From: Corynebacterium lizhenjunii
GTDB lineage: Bacteria; Actinomycetota; Actinomycetes; Mycobacteriales; Mycobacteriaceae
Assembly: GCF_011038655.2 (NCBI RefSeq)
Contig: NZ_CP064954.1
Coordinates: 744,001 to 808,000 of the forward strand
DNA: 64,000 nt
Reading direction: 5' to 3'
How positions within the stretch are numbered: the stretch's first letter is position 1; each line of letters begins with the position of its first letter. The translations under genes were made by a program, and so were the position numbers. Below are positions 1 through 10,227 of the stretch, one piece after another. The notes under the pieces are model-generated. The model searched no databases and was not told where the DNA came from. It saw only the letters and a program-made list of their open reading frames with translations.

Positions 1-1
1 T

Positions 2-2413
2 GGCATTGTGCTGCGCATTCCGGAGGGCGAGTCCGTCCCGGACGCCGGCCTCTTTCTGTTTGACGCAGACGAGATTGCGCAGATTGTCACAGAACAGGTG
101 GGTAACTCTGCGCTCTTTGCTTCTCGTTTCCGGGAGTGCGCGGCGCGGGCCTTGTTGCTGCCCCAGCACAATCCAGGCAAGCGGGCGCCGTTGTGGCAGC
201 AGCGCCAGCGCGCGGAGCAGTTGCTAGACGTGGCGCGCAAGTATCCGTCTTTCCCCATCATTTTGGAAACAGTGCGGGAGTGTGTGCAAGATGTCTACGA
301 TCTCCCCGCGCTGCAGGAGACCATGCGCGATCTGGCGCAGCGCCGCATTCGCATTGCAGAGGTAACCACGCAGCAGCCCTCACCCTTTGCGTCTTCGCTG
401 CTGTTCAATTACACCGGCGCGTTTATGTATGAAGGCGATAGTCCGCTGGCGGAAAAGCGGGCTGCTGCCTTGGCTTTGGATCCGGCGTTGCTGGCGAAGC
501 TGTTGGGCACGGTTGAGCTGCGGGAGCTGTTGGATCCGGACATCATCGCAGATGTCCACGCCCAGTTGCAGTGGCTGACTCCCCAGCGGCGGGCCCGCAG
601 CGCCGAGCAGGTGGCTGACTTGTTAAGGGTGGTGGGCCCGGTGCCGGTGGCGCAGCTGGGCGAGCATGCAGAGGTTCCGCTCAGCGCTGTGGAGAGCCTG
701 GGCAAGCGGATTATGCGGGTGCGCATTGGTGGGGTGGAGCACCTGGCGCAGGCTCTAGACGCGCCGTTGTTGCGCGATGGCTTGGGCGTGCCGGTGCCGC
801 CAGGCATTGCAGCGCAGCAGGCCACCATTACTGACGCTTTGGCGCAGCTGGTGTCGCGGTGGGCCCGAACTCGCGGTCCGTTTACGGTGCCAGAGCTTGC
901 CGATGCCCTCGGCCTGTCCCCCTCGGCTGCACACACCGTCCTGGCCAGCCTAGACGGGCTGGTCCAGGGCCACTACCGTCAAGGTGTGGCGGAGGAGGAG
1001 TACGTGGCTGCGGAGGTGCTGCGCACTATTCGCTCCCGTTCTTTGGCGGCGGCGAGGGCGGCCACAGAACCGGTGTCGGCCGCGACGTTCGGGCGCTTTT
1101 TGCCGCAGTGGCAGCAGGTGGGCGGGCAGCTTGCCGGGGTTGATGGCGTATTTGCGGTGATAGAGCAGCTCGCTGGGGTGCGCCTGCCGGCGTCGGCGTG
1201 GGAGTCGCTAGTGCTCCCAGCACGCGTGGCTAATTACCATCCGACGATGTTGGATGAGCTCACCGCTAATGGCGAGGTGCTCATTGTGGGCGCGGGAAAG
1301 GCGGCGGCTAATGATCCCTGGATCATGTTGCTGCCCACCGAGGATGCCCCGGACCTGGCTCCCCAGGCGAATACCGAGGGCCTAACCGTGGTGCAAACTC
1401 AGCTGCTGGAGGCCTTCCGCGGTGGGGGTAGCTTCTTAGTTGCTGAGGTGGCCGGCCGGGTGGCTGCTACCAGTGTGGAACTGCGCGAGGCCCTGTGGGG
1501 CCTGGTGGAAGCGGGACTGGTCAGTCCAGATTCTTTCGCCCCCATTCGCGCCCACTTGGCCACCACTGGCCGGCCGACGCGCTCGCGGCGTGGGCGCAGT
1601 GGGCGCCTGGCCCCGGACCTGGCCGGGCGCTGGGGGCTTACAGTCGCGCCTGGCGATGTCACCTCGCGGTCAGTCACTCTGGGGCAGAGATGGCTGGAGC
1701 GCTACGGGGTCCTTACCCGCGGCAGCGTGGTCGCAGAAGACACGGTGGGCGGCTTCGCCTTAGCGTATAAAGTCTTATCGGGGTTTGAAGAGTCCGGGAA
1801 GGCCATACGCGGCTATGTCATCGAGGGGCTAGGCGCAGCCCAGTTTTCTACCCCGGCGGTTATCGACCGCCTGCGGGGGCTGGCAGATAGCCCCGATGTG
1901 CACGGGTGGCCCTCGGGTGCTACCACCGTCGAGACTCATGTGTTGGCAGCGGCTGATCCCGCTAACCCTTATGGTGCGGCGTTGCCGTGGCCCGAAGGCG
2001 ATGGTGATGCCGCCCGCCCCTCCCGCGCCGCAGGCGCCCTGGTGGTGCTCATGGATGGACTCCCCGTGGCCCACCTCACCCGGGGTGGCAAGACCTTGAC
2101 CACGTTCTTTGCGGCGCTTCCGGCGGGAATTGACCAGCAAGAAGTAGTCGCCGGTATTGTAGACGGGCTGCGCCAGGCAGTCACCGCAGACCGCTTGGCG
2201 CCGCTGGTAATCGAAAAGGCCAACGGCCAGCCAATCTTTGGCTCTGAGTTGGCAAAGCAATTGCGCGCAGCCGGATTGGGGATTACCCCAAAGGGAGTGC
2301 GGGTTTCTCAAAACGTAGTGAATACTGCCGTGAATACTGCAGTGAATACTGGAGTGAGTAAGGAGAGCCATGCCCGAGGGAGATTCCGTCCTTCAGCTAT
2401 CCCAGAAACTTAA
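2..2413 (+). CDS. lhr: Lhr-family ATP-dependent helicase, C-terminal part (5' end outside window)
   Basis: About 800 residues in an uninterrupted frame that is already open at the first base, so this is the C-terminal half of a protein that is usually about 1500 residues. The DEAD/DEAH motor lies outside the window. What is seen are the winged-helix and Lhr-CTD parts of the large helicases involved in DNA repair. The following gene is a Nei-type glycosylase, the same pair as in mycobacteria (lhr-nei2), which supports the call. The C-terminus is odd: three 12-bp units (2329-2364) encode repeated V-N-T-A/G, and the last 44 bp overlap the start of nei2. It carries one copy of the dispersed CTTGCCGATGCC motif (896-907). 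Confidence 0.85.
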   Translation, partial: GIVLRIPEGESVPDAGLFLFDADEIAQIVTEQVGNSALFASRFRECAARALLLPQHNPGKRAPLWQQRQRAEQLLDVARKYPSFPIILETVRECVQDVYDLPALQETMRDLAQRRIRIAEVTTQQPSPFASSLLFNYTGAFMYEGDSPLAEKRAAALALDPALLAKLLGTVELRELLDPDIIADVHAQLQWLTPQRRARSAEQVADLLRVVGPVPVAQLGEHAEVPLSAVESLGKRIMRVRIGGVEHLAQALDAPLLRDGLGVPVPPGIAAQQATITDALAQLVSRWARTRGPFTVPELADALGLSPSAAHTVLASLDGLVQGHYRQGVAEEEYVAAEVLRTIRSRSLAAARAATEPVSAATFGRFLPQWQQVGGQLAGVDGVFAVIEQLAGVRLPASAWESLVLPARVANYHPTMLDELTANGEVLIVGAGKAAANDPWIMLLPTEDAPDLAPQANTEGLTVVQTQLLEAFRGGGSFLVAEVAGRVAATSVELREALWGLVEAGLVSPDSFAPIRAHLATTGRPTRSRRGRSGRLAPDLAGRWGLTVAPGDVTSRSVTLGQRWLERYGVLTRGSVVAEDTVGGFALAYKVLSGFEESGKAIRGYVIEGLGAAQFSTPAVIDRLRGLADSPDVHGWPSGATTVETHVLAAADPANPYGAALPWPEGDGDAARPSRAAGALVVLMDGLPVAHLTRGGKTLTTFFAALPAGIDQQEVVAGIVDGLRQAVTADRLAPLVIEKANGQPIFGSELAKQLRAAGLGITPKGVRVSQNVVNTAVNTAVNTGVSKESHARGRFRPSAIPET
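2329..2364 (+). repeat. 12-bp tandem repeat at lhr 3' end
   Basis: Three consecutive units of GTGAATACTGCC type plus a fourth degenerate unit run up to the Shine-Dalgarno AAGGAG of nei2. They are translated as V-N-T-A, V-N-T-A, V-N-T-G at the Lhr C-terminus. Confidence 0.85.
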
Positions 2414-3167
2414 GTTCATGGAACAGCAGGTGGTGGCAGCGTGCTCCATTCGGGTACCCCGCTTTGCCACCGTCAATGTGCAAGGCTGGCGGTGCACCAG
2501 AGTATGGCCCTACGGAAAGCACCTCTTTATGTCCTTTGCCCACCCCGAACACGCGCCGCTGGTGCTGCATACCCACCTGAAGATGGATGGACGCTGGGGC
2601 ATTTACCGCGCCGGGCAGCGCTGGCGCCAGCCCGCCCACACCGCGCGCGTGGTGCTGCGACTGGGGGAGGTAGAAGTGGTGGGGCACCGCTTAGGCATGG
2701 TGGAGGTCTTCCCGCAGCGTGAGTATGCCCAGCGTATTAGCCACCTAGGTCCCGACATTCTGGATCCCCAGTGGCAACATAATGGGCTGCGGGAAGAGGC
2801 CATTGCCCGCATTGAGGCCCAACCGCAGCGCGCCATCGGCGTGGCATTATTGGACCAGGGCAACGTGGCGGGCATAGGCAATGAATACCGGGCAGAGACC
2901 TGCTTCATCGCCGGGGTGCACCCCGGCCGGGCCGTGGCGGAAACCAATGTCCCGGCCATAGTCGATATTGCCCGGCGGCTCATGTGGGCCAACCGCAATG
3001 CCCCAGTTCGGGTGAGCACTGGCGTGCGTCGCGCCGGGGAGACCACCTATGTCTTCGGCCGCGAAAACGCCCGCTGCAGGCGCTGCGGCACCCCCATTGC
3101 TAAGGCCAGCTTGGGGGAAGACTATGAGCGCATTATTTGGTGGTGCCCTCAGTGCCAGCCCGCCTAG
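2370..3167 (+). CDS. nei2: Nei2-like DNA glycosylase/AP lyase (Fpg/Nei family)
   Basis: 265 residues. The chain begins M-P-E-G-D, placing the catalytic Pro and Glu of the Fpg/Nei family directly after the initiator Met. A helix-two-turn-helix segment (DQGNVAGIGNEYRAE, about residues 165-180) follows. A C-terminal C-x2-C...C-x2-C zinc finger begins CRRCG and ends CPQC. The enzyme removes oxidised bases and cleaves the abasic site in base excision repair. The start overlaps lhr by 44 bp and has an AAGGAG Shine-Dalgarno. The 3' end overlaps the convergent exporter gene by 35 bp. The arrangement suggests co-transcription with lhr. Confidence 0.88.
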   Translation: MPEGDSVLQLSQKLKFMEQQVVAACSIRVPRFATVNVQGWRCTRVWPYGKHLFMSFAHPEHAPLVLHTHLKMDGRWGIYRAGQRWRQPAHTARVVLRLGEVEVVGHRLGMVEVFPQREYAQRISHLGPDILDPQWQHNGLREEAIARIEAQPQRAIGVALLDQGNVAGIGNEYRAETCFIAGVHPGRAVAETNVPAIVDIARRLMWANRNAPVRVSTGVRRAGETTYVFGRENARCRRCGTPIAKASLGEDYERIIWWCPQCQPA

Positions 3168-4329
3168 CAAGCTGGTCTTCGACATACACCGGCCGGGTGG
3201 CAAAAAATCCTGCCACCACAGTGACCACTCCGATGACGGAGAGCACCGCCAAAGGCGCGGCAAAAGAGCCCGAGACCTGCCGTAACGCGCCAGTAGCAAA
3301 GGGGCCTACACAAGCAATGGTATATCCCACCCCTTGGCCAAACGACGTTAATGACGTAGCGCCCTGTGCCGTGCGCGCCCGTAGGTTGACCAGCACCGTG
3401 GCCATGGAAAACACGATTGCCCCCAGCGCGGACAGCACCGTCCACAACACCGGCGCAGCCAGCGGGGCAAAGGCCAGCCCCAGCAGCGAAACACTAAAGA
3501 ACGCCCCTGCGGTGACCACCACGGGAAAAGGTCGGGGCAGGTGGCCCGCCAGCCAAGGGCCGGCCAATACCACCGGCAACCCCACTGCGGACCAGATGCC
3601 CAGCATCCCGGCCCCGAACTCCGCACTGCGGCCGGCCTCAATAAAAACCTTGGGCAAAAACGTCATCACCGTGTACGCCACCAGGGAGTTGGAGCCATAG
3701 AGGAACGCTAGCCCCAACCCCACGGGGGTCCGCCAGACGGGCAGGCGGAAAGAGGGGGCATCGGCAAGCACAGCCTGTTGGGAGCGCAACGGTGCCCAGG
3801 CCAGGGCAGCCACCAGGGCCAGGACCGCCCACGCGCCCACGGCAACCTGCCAGCCGGCCCGGGCGGCAAAGGGCACCGCCAGTACCGGGGCGGCGGTGAG
3901 CACCAGCTGACACACCAGCAGATACGCCATGGTTACCGACGGCACCCGCTGCGGAAAGTACTCCCGCACGGCCAGGGGCATGGCGGCATTGAGTGCGCCG
4001 ATACCGCACAGTGCCGCCACTGACCCCGCCAGTAGCACCCATTGGGAAGGATAAACCACCCGCAACGCCTGCCCGGTGGCGCTGAGCAGCAGGGCGGCAA
4101 GCATCAGCTGGCTTAACGTTAAGTGCTGGCGGATGCGTGGCAGTATAAACGCGCCGAAGGCAAACATGGCCGTGGGCACGGTGCCAATGAGGCCCACCAT
4201 GGTGGAACTCATGCCCAATTCGGTTTGGATTTGGGCCAGGAGGGGAGACAAGCCCGTGATGGCGGTGCGCATATTTGCAGCCGCCAGCAAGATGGCGAAG
4301 AGAGGGAAGAGGCGTGAGAGAGGGCTCAT
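3133..4329 (-). CDS. CynX/NimT-type MFS transporter
   Basis: 398 residues with about twelve hydrophobic segments. The N-terminal N-M-R-T-A-I-T-G-L-S-P-L stretch is typical of the cyanate/2-nitroimidazole (CynX/NimT) branch of the major facilitator superfamily. The substrate cannot be told. Upstream codons at 4338 (ATG) and 4350 (GTG) are alternatives; 4329 was preferred because a perfect TATAAT (4339-4344, minus strand) sits 9 nt before it, suggesting a near-leaderless transcript separate from pgi. The central loop contains V-L-A-D-A-P-S, one copy of the dispersed DNA motif (3754-3769). A second member of this family lies at 43.8 kb. Confidence 0.8.
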   Translation of the reverse strand: MSPLSRLFPLFAILLAAANMRTAITGLSPLLAQIQTELGMSSTMVGLIGTVPTAMFAFGAFILPRIRQHLTLSQLMLAALLLSATGQALRVVYPSQWVLLAGSVAALCGIGALNAAMPLAVREYFPQRVPSVTMAYLLVCQLVLTAAPVLAVPFAARAGWQVAVGAWAVLALVAALAWAPLRSQQAVLADAPSFRLPVWRTPVGLGLAFLYGSNSLVAYTVMTFLPKVFIEAGRSAEFGAGMLGIWSAVGLPVVLAGPWLAGHLPRPFPVVVTAGAFFSVSLLGLAFAPLAAPVLWTVLSALGAIVFSMATVLVNLRARTAQGATSLTSFGQGVGYTIACVGPFATGALRQVSGSFAAPLAVLSVIGVVTVVAGFFATRPVYVEDQLARRAGTEGTTK

Positions 4330-4338
4330 GAGGTGCAT

Positions 4339-4344
4339 ATTATA
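4339..4344 (-). promoter_or_regulatory. TATAAT -10 box for the CynX-type transporter
   Basis: Perfect TATAAT on the minus strand between the pgi stop and the transporter start; no convincing -35 was seen. It argues for a start codon at 4329 and independent transcription. Confidence 0.5.
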
Positions 4345-4359
4345 ACGCACCTCTTGGAA

Positions 4360-5985
4360 TTATGCAGGCGTTTCGCGCTGGGTGCGGTACCAGCGAATCA
4401 GGCTGTCCGTTGAGGTATCGCCAGAGTTGACTGCTTGCTCCCCAGACACCGCCGGTGCTAGGTCATTAGCCTGCTGCTTGCCCAGCTCCACACCCCACTG
4501 ATCGAAAGAGTTGATGTCCCAGACCACGCCCTGGACAAAGACGATGTGCTCATACAAGGCAATCAGCGCGCCCAGCGCATATGGGGAAAGCTCCGGGGCC
4601 AGCAAGGTGGTGGTGGGGCGGTTGCCCGGCATGACCTTGTGATTGACCAGCTGGGGATCCACGCCTTCATTGGCAATCTCTTCCGCAGTCTTGCCAAAGG
4701 CCAAGACCTTGGTCTGGGCAAAGAAGTTGCCCATGAGCAGATCATGCATGGAGCCCTCCCCGCTGGCGGTGGCCAGATCCTGGCGCGGGTTGGCAAAACC
4801 AATGAAGTCCGCGGGCACCAGGTGGGTGCCCTGGTGTAAGAGCTGGAAGAAGGCGTGCTGGCCGTTGGTGCCGGGCTCCCCAAAATAAATCTCCCCGGTC
4901 TGCGTGGAGACCTGCTGGCCGGAGTGCGTGACGGACTTGCCGTTAGACTCCATGGTTAGCTGCTGCAGATACGCCGGGAAGCGCGCCAGGTCTTGGGAAT
5001 ACGGCAATACCGCGTGGGTCTGCGCACCCAGGTAGTCGGTGTACCATACCCCCAGTAGCCCCATGAGTACAGGAACGTTGGACTCAAGAGCCGTAGTGCG
5101 GAAATGGGTATCCATCGCGTGCATACCCGCGAGGAAGTCCCGGAAATTTTGCGTCCCGATGGTGGCCATAAGCGAAAGCCCAATGGCAGAATCTACCGAA
5201 TAGCGCCCGCCTACCCAATTCCAAAAGCCGAACATGTTCGCGGTATCAATGCCGAACTCAGCCACCTTCTGTGCATTAGTGGATACCGCCACAAAGTGCT
5301 GGGCGATAGCAGCCTGATCGTGGTCAAAGGCGTCGAGCACCCAGCGGCGGGCTGCGTGGGCATTAGCCAGGGTTTCTTGGGTGGTAAACGTCTTGGAGGC
5401 GACGATAAACAGCGTGGTCTCCGGGTTCAGTTGCGCCAGCGTAGCACTGAGATCCGCCGGGTCCACGTTGGAGACAAAGTGGGCGGCAATGGTGCCTACA
5501 TGGTAGGTGCGCAGGGCCTGGGCCGCCATGGCCGGGCCCAAGTCGGATCCGCCGATGCCAATGTTGACCACCGTGTCAATCGCCTTGCCGGTGTGCCCGG
5601 TCCAGGTCCCATTATGCAAACGCGCCACGAAGCCTTCCATGCGCGCCAGGACCTCCTGGACGTCGTGGTCGACGTCTTGGCCGTCTACCTCCAGGCGGGT
5701 GCCAGCCGGGGCGCGCAGTGCCGTGTGGAGTACCGCGCGATCTTCTGTGGTGTTGATGTGTACACCGCTAAACAAGTCTTCGCGGGCCTGCTCCAGGCCG
5801 GCTGCGCGAGCGGTGTCTATTAGGGCGTCCCGGACGTGGGTATCAATGAGGTTTTTGGACAGGTCCACATGCCACCCAGCGGCATCAAAAGTCCAAGTGG
5901 CTGCGCGATTGGGGTCGGTGGCAAAAAGCTCCCGGAGGTTCAAGGAATTATCGCGGGCGAGAGCTTCGAGCTGGGAGGGGGACAT
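4360..5985 (-). CDS. pgi: Glucose-6-phosphate isomerase
   Basis: 541 residues, the usual length for the long bacterial enzyme. It interconverts glucose-6-phosphate and fructose-6-phosphate in the cytoplasm. Recognisable PGI motifs are [11 protein letters not shown] (about residue 147), the [12 protein letters not shown] sugar-phosphate segment, and [17 protein letters not shown] lies at good distance before the ATG. The downstream transporter gene starts about 30 bp after the stop. The next gene along the strand, chorismate mutase, is about 1.4 kb upstream beyond an antiporter gene, as in related corynebacteria. Confidence 0.97.
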   Translation of the reverse strand: MSPSQLEALARDNSLNLRELFATDPNRAATWTFDAAGWHVDLSKNLIDTHVRDALIDTARAAGLEQAREDLFSGVHINTTEDRAVLHTALRAPAGTRLEVDGQDVDHDVQEVLARMEGFVARLHNGTWTGHTGKAIDTVVNIGIGGSDLGPAMAAQALRTYHVGTIAAHFVSNVDPADLSATLAQLNPETTLFIVASKTFTTQETLANAHAARRWVLDAFDHDQAAIAQHFVAVSTNAQKVAEFGIDTANMFGFWNWVGGRYSVDSAIGLSLMATIGTQNFRDFLAGMHAMDTHFRTTALESNVPVLMGLLGVWYTDYLGAQTHAVLPYSQDLARFPAYLQQLTMESNGKSVTHSGQQVSTQTGEIYFGEPGTNGQHAFFQLLHQGTHLVPADFIGFANPRQDLATASGEGSMHDLLMGNFFAQTKVLAFGKTAEEIANEGVDPQLVNHKVMPGNRPTTTLLAPELSPYALGALIALYEHIVFVQGVVWDINSFDQWGVELGKQQANDLAPAVSGEQAVNSGDTSTDSLIRWYRTQRETPA

Positions 5986-6032
5986 GGGGGTCCTTTCTGT
6001 CGGTAGTACCTGGGTACTACCGTAGCGCAGAA

Positions 6033-7352
6033 TTAGAGGATCAGTGCCGCTGCCCAGCCTGCTGCCAGCAGTGGCAGATTGAAGTGTAAGAAGGTAGGGA
6101 TCACGGAGTCGCGGATGTGATCATGTTGACCGTCGGTGCCCAAGCCCGCGGTGGGCCCCAAGGTGGAATCGGAGGCCGGCGAGCCGGCATCGCCCAGCGC
6201 GCCCGCAGTACCAATAATTGCCACGGTGGCTGCCGGACTAAAGCCGAGCGACAAGCACAAGGGCACAAAGATGACAGAAATAATGGGCAAGGTAGAAAAG
6301 GAGGACCCAATGCCCATGGTGACCACCAGCCCCACTGCCAGCATGGCTCCGGCGGCGGCGAATTGATTGTCCCCGAAGAGCTCCGCCGTCGCGGCAACCA
6401 GGGACTCCACCTGGCCTGTTGCGGACATCACCGCAGCAAAGCCCTGCGCGGTAATCATAATGAAGCCGATGAGCGCCATCATGCGCATGCCGGAAGAAAA
6501 CACATCATCAGCCTGGTTCCACTGCACCGCGCCGGTGAGCAGCAAAATAGCCAGACCCGTTAAGGCGCCCACCATCAGGCCGTCGGACGCAAAGTCCAGG
6601 GCCTGCATCACGATCTGCATCGCGAAGGTGGCCACAATTGCCACCACGGCCACGCCAACTTTAAACGGGACCACCTCGGCTGGAGCAGGCTGGCCGGCCA
6701 AGGGGGCATCGGCATAGTCGCGCGGCGACCGGTAGCTAAAGAACACCGCCACCAGCAGGCCGCACAGCATGCCGAGTGCAGGAATGGCCATGATGGACAT
6801 GATGTTCATGCCCGCAGTGTCCAAGCCTGCCTCCTGGATATTGAACAGCAAGATGTCATTGAGATAGATAGAGCCGAAGCCCACCGGCACAAACATGTAG
6901 GTAGTCACTAGCCCGAACGTCAGGCAGCATGCCACCAGGCGCCGGTCTAGGCGCAGGGAGTTCATCACCTTGAGCAGCGGGGGCACCAGCAGAGGAATGA
7001 ACGCAATGTGGACGGGGATGAGGTTCTGGCTCATCACGGCCATGGCCGTCAATGCCCCGATGAGCAGCCATTTCGAGCCCGCGCCGCCAATACGGGTGGA
7101 GAGCTGATTGGCCAGCAGCTGCGGCAGTCCCGTGGCCGCAACCCCCATGGCAAAAGCGCCCAACAGGGCGTAGCTCAGCGCAATCTTCGCCCCGCCTCCC
7201 AGGCCCTCTTGGAAAGCCACCAGCGTGCCGTCGAGCCCCAGCCCGGCCAGCAGCCCACCGGCAAGCGCACCAATAAACAAAGAGACCACCACGTGCACGC
7301 GCAACATGGCGAGTGCCAGCATGATGATCACGGCAATAAGTACTGCGTTCAT
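6033..7352 (-). CDS. Na+/H+ antiporter family membrane protein
   Basis: 439 residues with about eleven to twelve membrane segments. The N-terminal half ([23 protein letters not shown]) and the later [18 protein letters not shown] segment are characteristic of the Na_H_antiporter / YuiF-like family. Members have been assigned either sodium-proton exchange or amino-acid uptake, so the substrate is left open. It is on the same strand as pgi and 47 bp upstream of it. A cytoplasmic loop holds Y-A-D-A-P-L, a partial copy of the dispersed motif (6702-6716). Confidence 0.8.
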   Translation of the reverse strand: MNAVLIAVIIMLALAMLRVHVVVSLFIGALAGGLLAGLGLDGTLVAFQEGLGGGAKIALSYALLGAFAMGVAATGLPQLLANQLSTRIGGAGSKWLLIGALTAMAVMSQNLIPVHIAFIPLLVPPLLKVMNSLRLDRRLVACCLTFGLVTTYMFVPVGFGSIYLNDILLFNIQEAGLDTAGMNIMSIMAIPALGMLCGLLVAVFFSYRSPRDYADAPLAGQPAPAEVVPFKVGVAVVAIVATFAMQIVMQALDFASDGLMVGALTGLAILLLTGAVQWNQADDVFSSGMRMMALIGFIMITAQGFAAVMSATGQVESLVAATAELFGDNQFAAAGAMLAVGLVVTMGIGSSFSTLPIISVIFVPLCLSLGFSPAATVAIIGTAGALGDAGSPASDSTLGPTAGLGTDGQHDHIRDSVIPTFLHFNLPLLAAGWAAALIL

Positions 7353-7407
7353 CGTTATAAAGTCCAGCTATAATCCGATCCTGGTTTTACCCCAGCCCTA
7401 GGCTGCC

Positions 7408-7471
7408 CCTAGCCCAGGCTGACCCTAGCCCAGGCTGACGCTAGCCCAGGCTGACCCTAACCCAGCTTGCC
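7408..7471. repeat. 16-bp tandem repeat over the chorismate mutase stop codon
   Basis: Four head-to-tail copies of CCTAGCCCAGGCTGAC, the last divergent and containing the TAG stop of the chorismate mutase gene on the minus strand. Each unit includes the near-palindrome AGCC-CA-GGCT. A related half unit is seen just before it (7394-7407). Confidence 0.9.
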
Positions 7472-7765
7472 GCGGCCCATGCGCAACAAGGCAGAAGCGA
7501 TGGCCGGGCCTTCTTCGCCCAGCTCATCGCGGAACTGGTTAACAATGGCAATTTCGCGCGTATGCACCAGCCGGGTGCCGCCGGAGGACATGCGAGTCCG
7601 CCCGATGGCCTGGGAAATCTCCTGGCGACGCTTGGCGGCGTCCAAAATAATGCGGTCCATACGGTTGATCTCTTCCCGGTAGCGCTGAATTTCGGCATCC
7701 GAGAGCGGATCATCCGTGCCACTGGGCATGCGGACCTCGAAGTCGGGGAGTTGAGCCTCACTCAT
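7457..7765 (-). CDS. Chorismate mutase, AroQ-delta type
   Basis: 102 residues from ATG 7765. It converts chorismate to prephenate in phenylalanine/tyrosine synthesis. The three-helix AroQ pattern is visible: R-x-E-I-N-R-M-D-R-I-I-L, then A-K-R-R-Q-E-I-S-Q-A-I-G-R, and a C-terminal R-M-G-R-G-K-L-G like the tail that binds DAHP synthase in the mycobacterial enzyme. Divergent placement beside pcrA matches the mycobacterial Rv0948c-Rv0949 pair. A TAGATT box lies exactly 7 nt before the ATG, so a leaderless transcript is likely; this decides the start against a longer frame from 7810. Confidence 0.9.
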   Translation of the reverse strand: MSEAQLPDFEVRMPSGTDDPLSDAEIQRYREEINRMDRIILDAAKRRQEISQAIGRTRMSSGGTRLVHTREIAIVNQFRDELGEEGPAIASALLRMGRGKLG

Positions 7766-7772
7766 GGCGTTA

Positions 7773-7778
7773 AATCTA
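7773..7778 (-). promoter_or_regulatory. TAGATT -10 box, leaderless start of chorismate mutase
   Basis: TAGATT on the minus strand followed by 7 nt and the ATG at 7765. The same spacing recurs at galU, doxX-like, metS, ksgA and the 63042 gene. Confidence 0.55.
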
Positions 7779-7851
7779 GTCGCGCACCTGGCAATAGGAA
7801 AACTTGGCATTCGGCAGGGATGCGCTGGTGCTAGTACGGTGGATCCTCATT

Positions 7852-10227
7852 ATGAACGATGTCTCGCCTTTTAGCCGCCGCCCTGCCGCCACCGCGCCTG
7901 CCGATGTCTCGCCTGCTGGTGGGCAGCTTGCCGATGCCCCCGCAGACTCCCTGCTGGCAGGGCTCAACCCCCAGCAGCGGGCTGCCGTGGAACACATCGG
8001 TGCGCCGTTGCTGATTGTGGCGGGAGCAGGCTCTGGCAAGACTGCCGTGCTGACCCGGCGCATTGCCTACCTCATGCGCCGTCACCACGTGGCCCCGTGG
8101 GAAGTGCTGGCCATTACCTTTACCAATAAGGCCGCGGCGGAGATGAAGGAGCGCGTGGGCGCTTTGGTGGGCCCCGTGGCAGAGCGCATGTGGGTGTCTA
8201 CCTTTCACTCTATTTGCGTGCGCATCTTGCGCCAGAACGCCCAGTTGGTACCGGGGCTCAATAGCAACTTCACTATCTACGATGGTGATGATGCCCGCCG
8301 GTTGCTGAGCATGATTGCCAAAGAACAGAATCTGGACCTGAAGAAGTTCACCGGACGAGTGCTGGCCAACCAGATTTCTCACTTTAAAAATGAGCTGATT
8401 GGACCAGAAGCGGTGGCAGCCCGCAATCCCTTCGATAAAGCGGTTGCGGATGTCTATGCGGAATACCAACGCAGACTGCGTGCGGCCAATGCGGTGGACT
8501 TTGATGATCTTATTGGGGAAGTAGTGCGCATCTTCCGCGAACACCCGCAGGTGGTGGACTTTTACCGTCGCCGCTTTAAGCATGTGCTCATTGACGAGTA
8601 CCAAGACACCAACCACGCGCAATATGCCTTGGTTGCGGCACTGGTGGGCGACGGCAATGGCCAACCGGAGTTGTGCGTGGTGGGTGATTCTGACCAGTCC
8701 ATCTACGCTTTCCGCGGGGCGACCATTCGCAACATCGAGGAATTTGAGCGCGATTACCCCCAGGCGCGCACCATTTTGCTGGAACAGAACTATCGCTCTA
8801 CGCAAAACATCCTGAGTGCTGCTAATGCGGTGATTGCCCAAAATGAGGGCCGCCGGGAGAAGAAACTGTGGACCGAGCACGGTGCCGGGACGAAGATTAT
8901 TGGCTATGTGGCGGATAATGAACACGATGAGGCACGGTTCATTGCCCAAGAGGTGGATAAAATCCACGACCAAGGCCGCAGTCTGTCTGATATTGCGATC
9001 ATGTACCGCACCAATAATGCATCGCGCGCTATAGAGGACATCTTCATTCGCTCTGGGATCCCATACAAGGTGGTAGGTGGCACCCGCTTTTATGAGCGCA
9101 AAGAGATCCGGGACATGGTCGCCTACCTGCGCATTATTGACAACCCGGATGACACGGTGAGCTTGCGCCGGATTATTAACGTGCCCAAGCGCGCTATTGG
9201 GGATACCGCGCAGGCCCAGATTGCGTTGCACGCCCAGAACCAGGGAATCAGTTTTGGCAAGGCTTTGCATGATGCCGCCGAAGGCCGTGTCCCGGGCCTA
9301 AGCCCCCGCGGGCGCAATGCCGTGGCCCGCTTTAACCAGATGATGGAGGGCATAGCCCAGCAGGTCCCCTCCATGATTAATGAGGTAACCGGGCAGCCGG
9401 ACTTGGGCGAGCTGGTGCGGGCGGTGCTGGATGCTACCGGATACCGCGAACAGCTGGAGAACTCCAATGATCCGCAGGACGGGGCGCGACTGGACAACCT
9501 CAATGAGTTGGTCTCCGTGGCGCACGAGTTTAGCTCCGAAGCCGCCAACCAGATGGCGTGGGATGACGCGGAGGAGGAGGGGGAGGGTGCAGGCTCCCTC
9601 CAGGCCTTCTTGGAGAAGGTCTCCTTGGTAGCTGATGCGGACCAAATCCCGGATACCGGGGCAGGAGTAGTCACGCTGATGACCTTGCACACGGCCAAGG
9701 GCCTGGAGTTTCCCGTGGTGTTCCTCACCGGTTGGGAGGATGGCCAATTCCCGCACATGCGCGCGCTGGGAGACGCCAAGGAGCTTAGTGAAGAAAGACG
9801 CCTGGCGTACGTGGGCATTACCCGCGCCCGTGAGCAGCTGTATATCTCGCGGGCTCTGGTGCGTTCCTCCTGGGGCAATGCCCTTACGAATCCGGCCAGC
9901 CGCTTCCTCGCAGAGATCCCGGAGGACCTCCTCGACTGGCGCCGGGAAGAACACCACAGCTCACTGCGTGGCGAGTGGTACCACGGGCCTTCCGCGTCTT
10001 CCCCAACGCAGCGAACCGTTCGCACCCCGCAACGCCTGCAGCCTAAACCGCAGAACAACGAGCTTGATTTAGTTGTTGGTGACCGCGTCAATCACGCCAA
10101 GTATGGGTTGGGCACAGTGATTGCTGCCGATGGCCGTGGCCCGCGAGCCACCGTGACCATCGACTTCGGTTCGGCCGGAACCGTTCGGCTGATGCTCATT
10201 GGTGGTGTGCCGATGGAAAAGCTCTAG
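7852..10227 (+). CDS. pcrA: ATP-dependent DNA helicase PcrA/UvrD1 (superfamily 1)
   Basis: 791 residues. It unwinds DNA 3' to 5' in repair and replication. Walker A A-G-A-G-S-G-K-T (about residue 60), the Q-R-A-A-V-E Q-motif region, D-E-Y-Q-D-T (motif II), Q-N-Y-R-S-T, and T-L-H-T-A-K-G-L-E-F are all present. A C-terminal Tudor-like segment (V-G-D-R-V-N-H-A-K-Y-G-L-G) matches PcrA/UvrD proteins that bind RNA polymerase. The start at 7852 has a GGTGGA eight bases upstream. The N-terminal linker carries Q-L-A-D-A-P, a perfect copy of the dispersed motif (7925-7942). The stop shares the palindrome CTAG with the convergent M23 gene. Confidence 0.95.
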   Translation: MNDVSPFSRRPAATAPADVSPAGGQLADAPADSLLAGLNPQQRAAVEHIGAPLLIVAGAGSGKTAVLTRRIAYLMRRHHVAPWEVLAITFTNKAAAEMKERVGALVGPVAERMWVSTFHSICVRILRQNAQLVPGLNSNFTIYDGDDARRLLSMIAKEQNLDLKKFTGRVLANQISHFKNELIGPEAVAARNPFDKAVADVYAEYQRRLRAANAVDFDDLIGEVVRIFREHPQVVDFYRRRFKHVLIDEYQDTNHAQYALVAALVGDGNGQPELCVVGDSDQSIYAFRGATIRNIEEFERDYPQARTILLEQNYRSTQNILSAANAVIAQNEGRREKKLWTEHGAGTKIIGYVADNEHDEARFIAQEVDKIHDQGRSLSDIAIMYRTNNASRAIEDIFIRSGIPYKVVGGTRFYERKEIRDMVAYLRIIDNPDDTVSLRRIINVPKRAIGDTAQAQIALHAQNQGISFGKALHDAAEGRVPGLSPRGRNAVARFNQMMEGIAQQVPSMINEVTGQPDLGELVRAVLDATGYREQLENSNDPQDGARLDNLNELVSVAHEFSSEAANQMAWDDAEEEGEGAGSLQAFLEKVSLVADADQIPDTGAGVVTLMTLHTAKGLEFPVVFLTGWEDGQFPHMRALGDAKELSEERRLAYVGITRAREQLYISRALVRSSWGNALTNPASRFLAEIPEDLLDWRREEHHSSLRGEWYHGPSASSPTQRTVRTPQRLQPKPQNNELDLVVGDRVNHAKYGLGTVIAADGRGPRATVTIDFGSAGTVRLMLIGGVPMEKL

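Noticed and set aside
7831..9270. 479-residue open frame antisense to pcrA
   Set aside because: Mirror of a high-GC gene with strong codon bias; no motif and no ribosome binding site.
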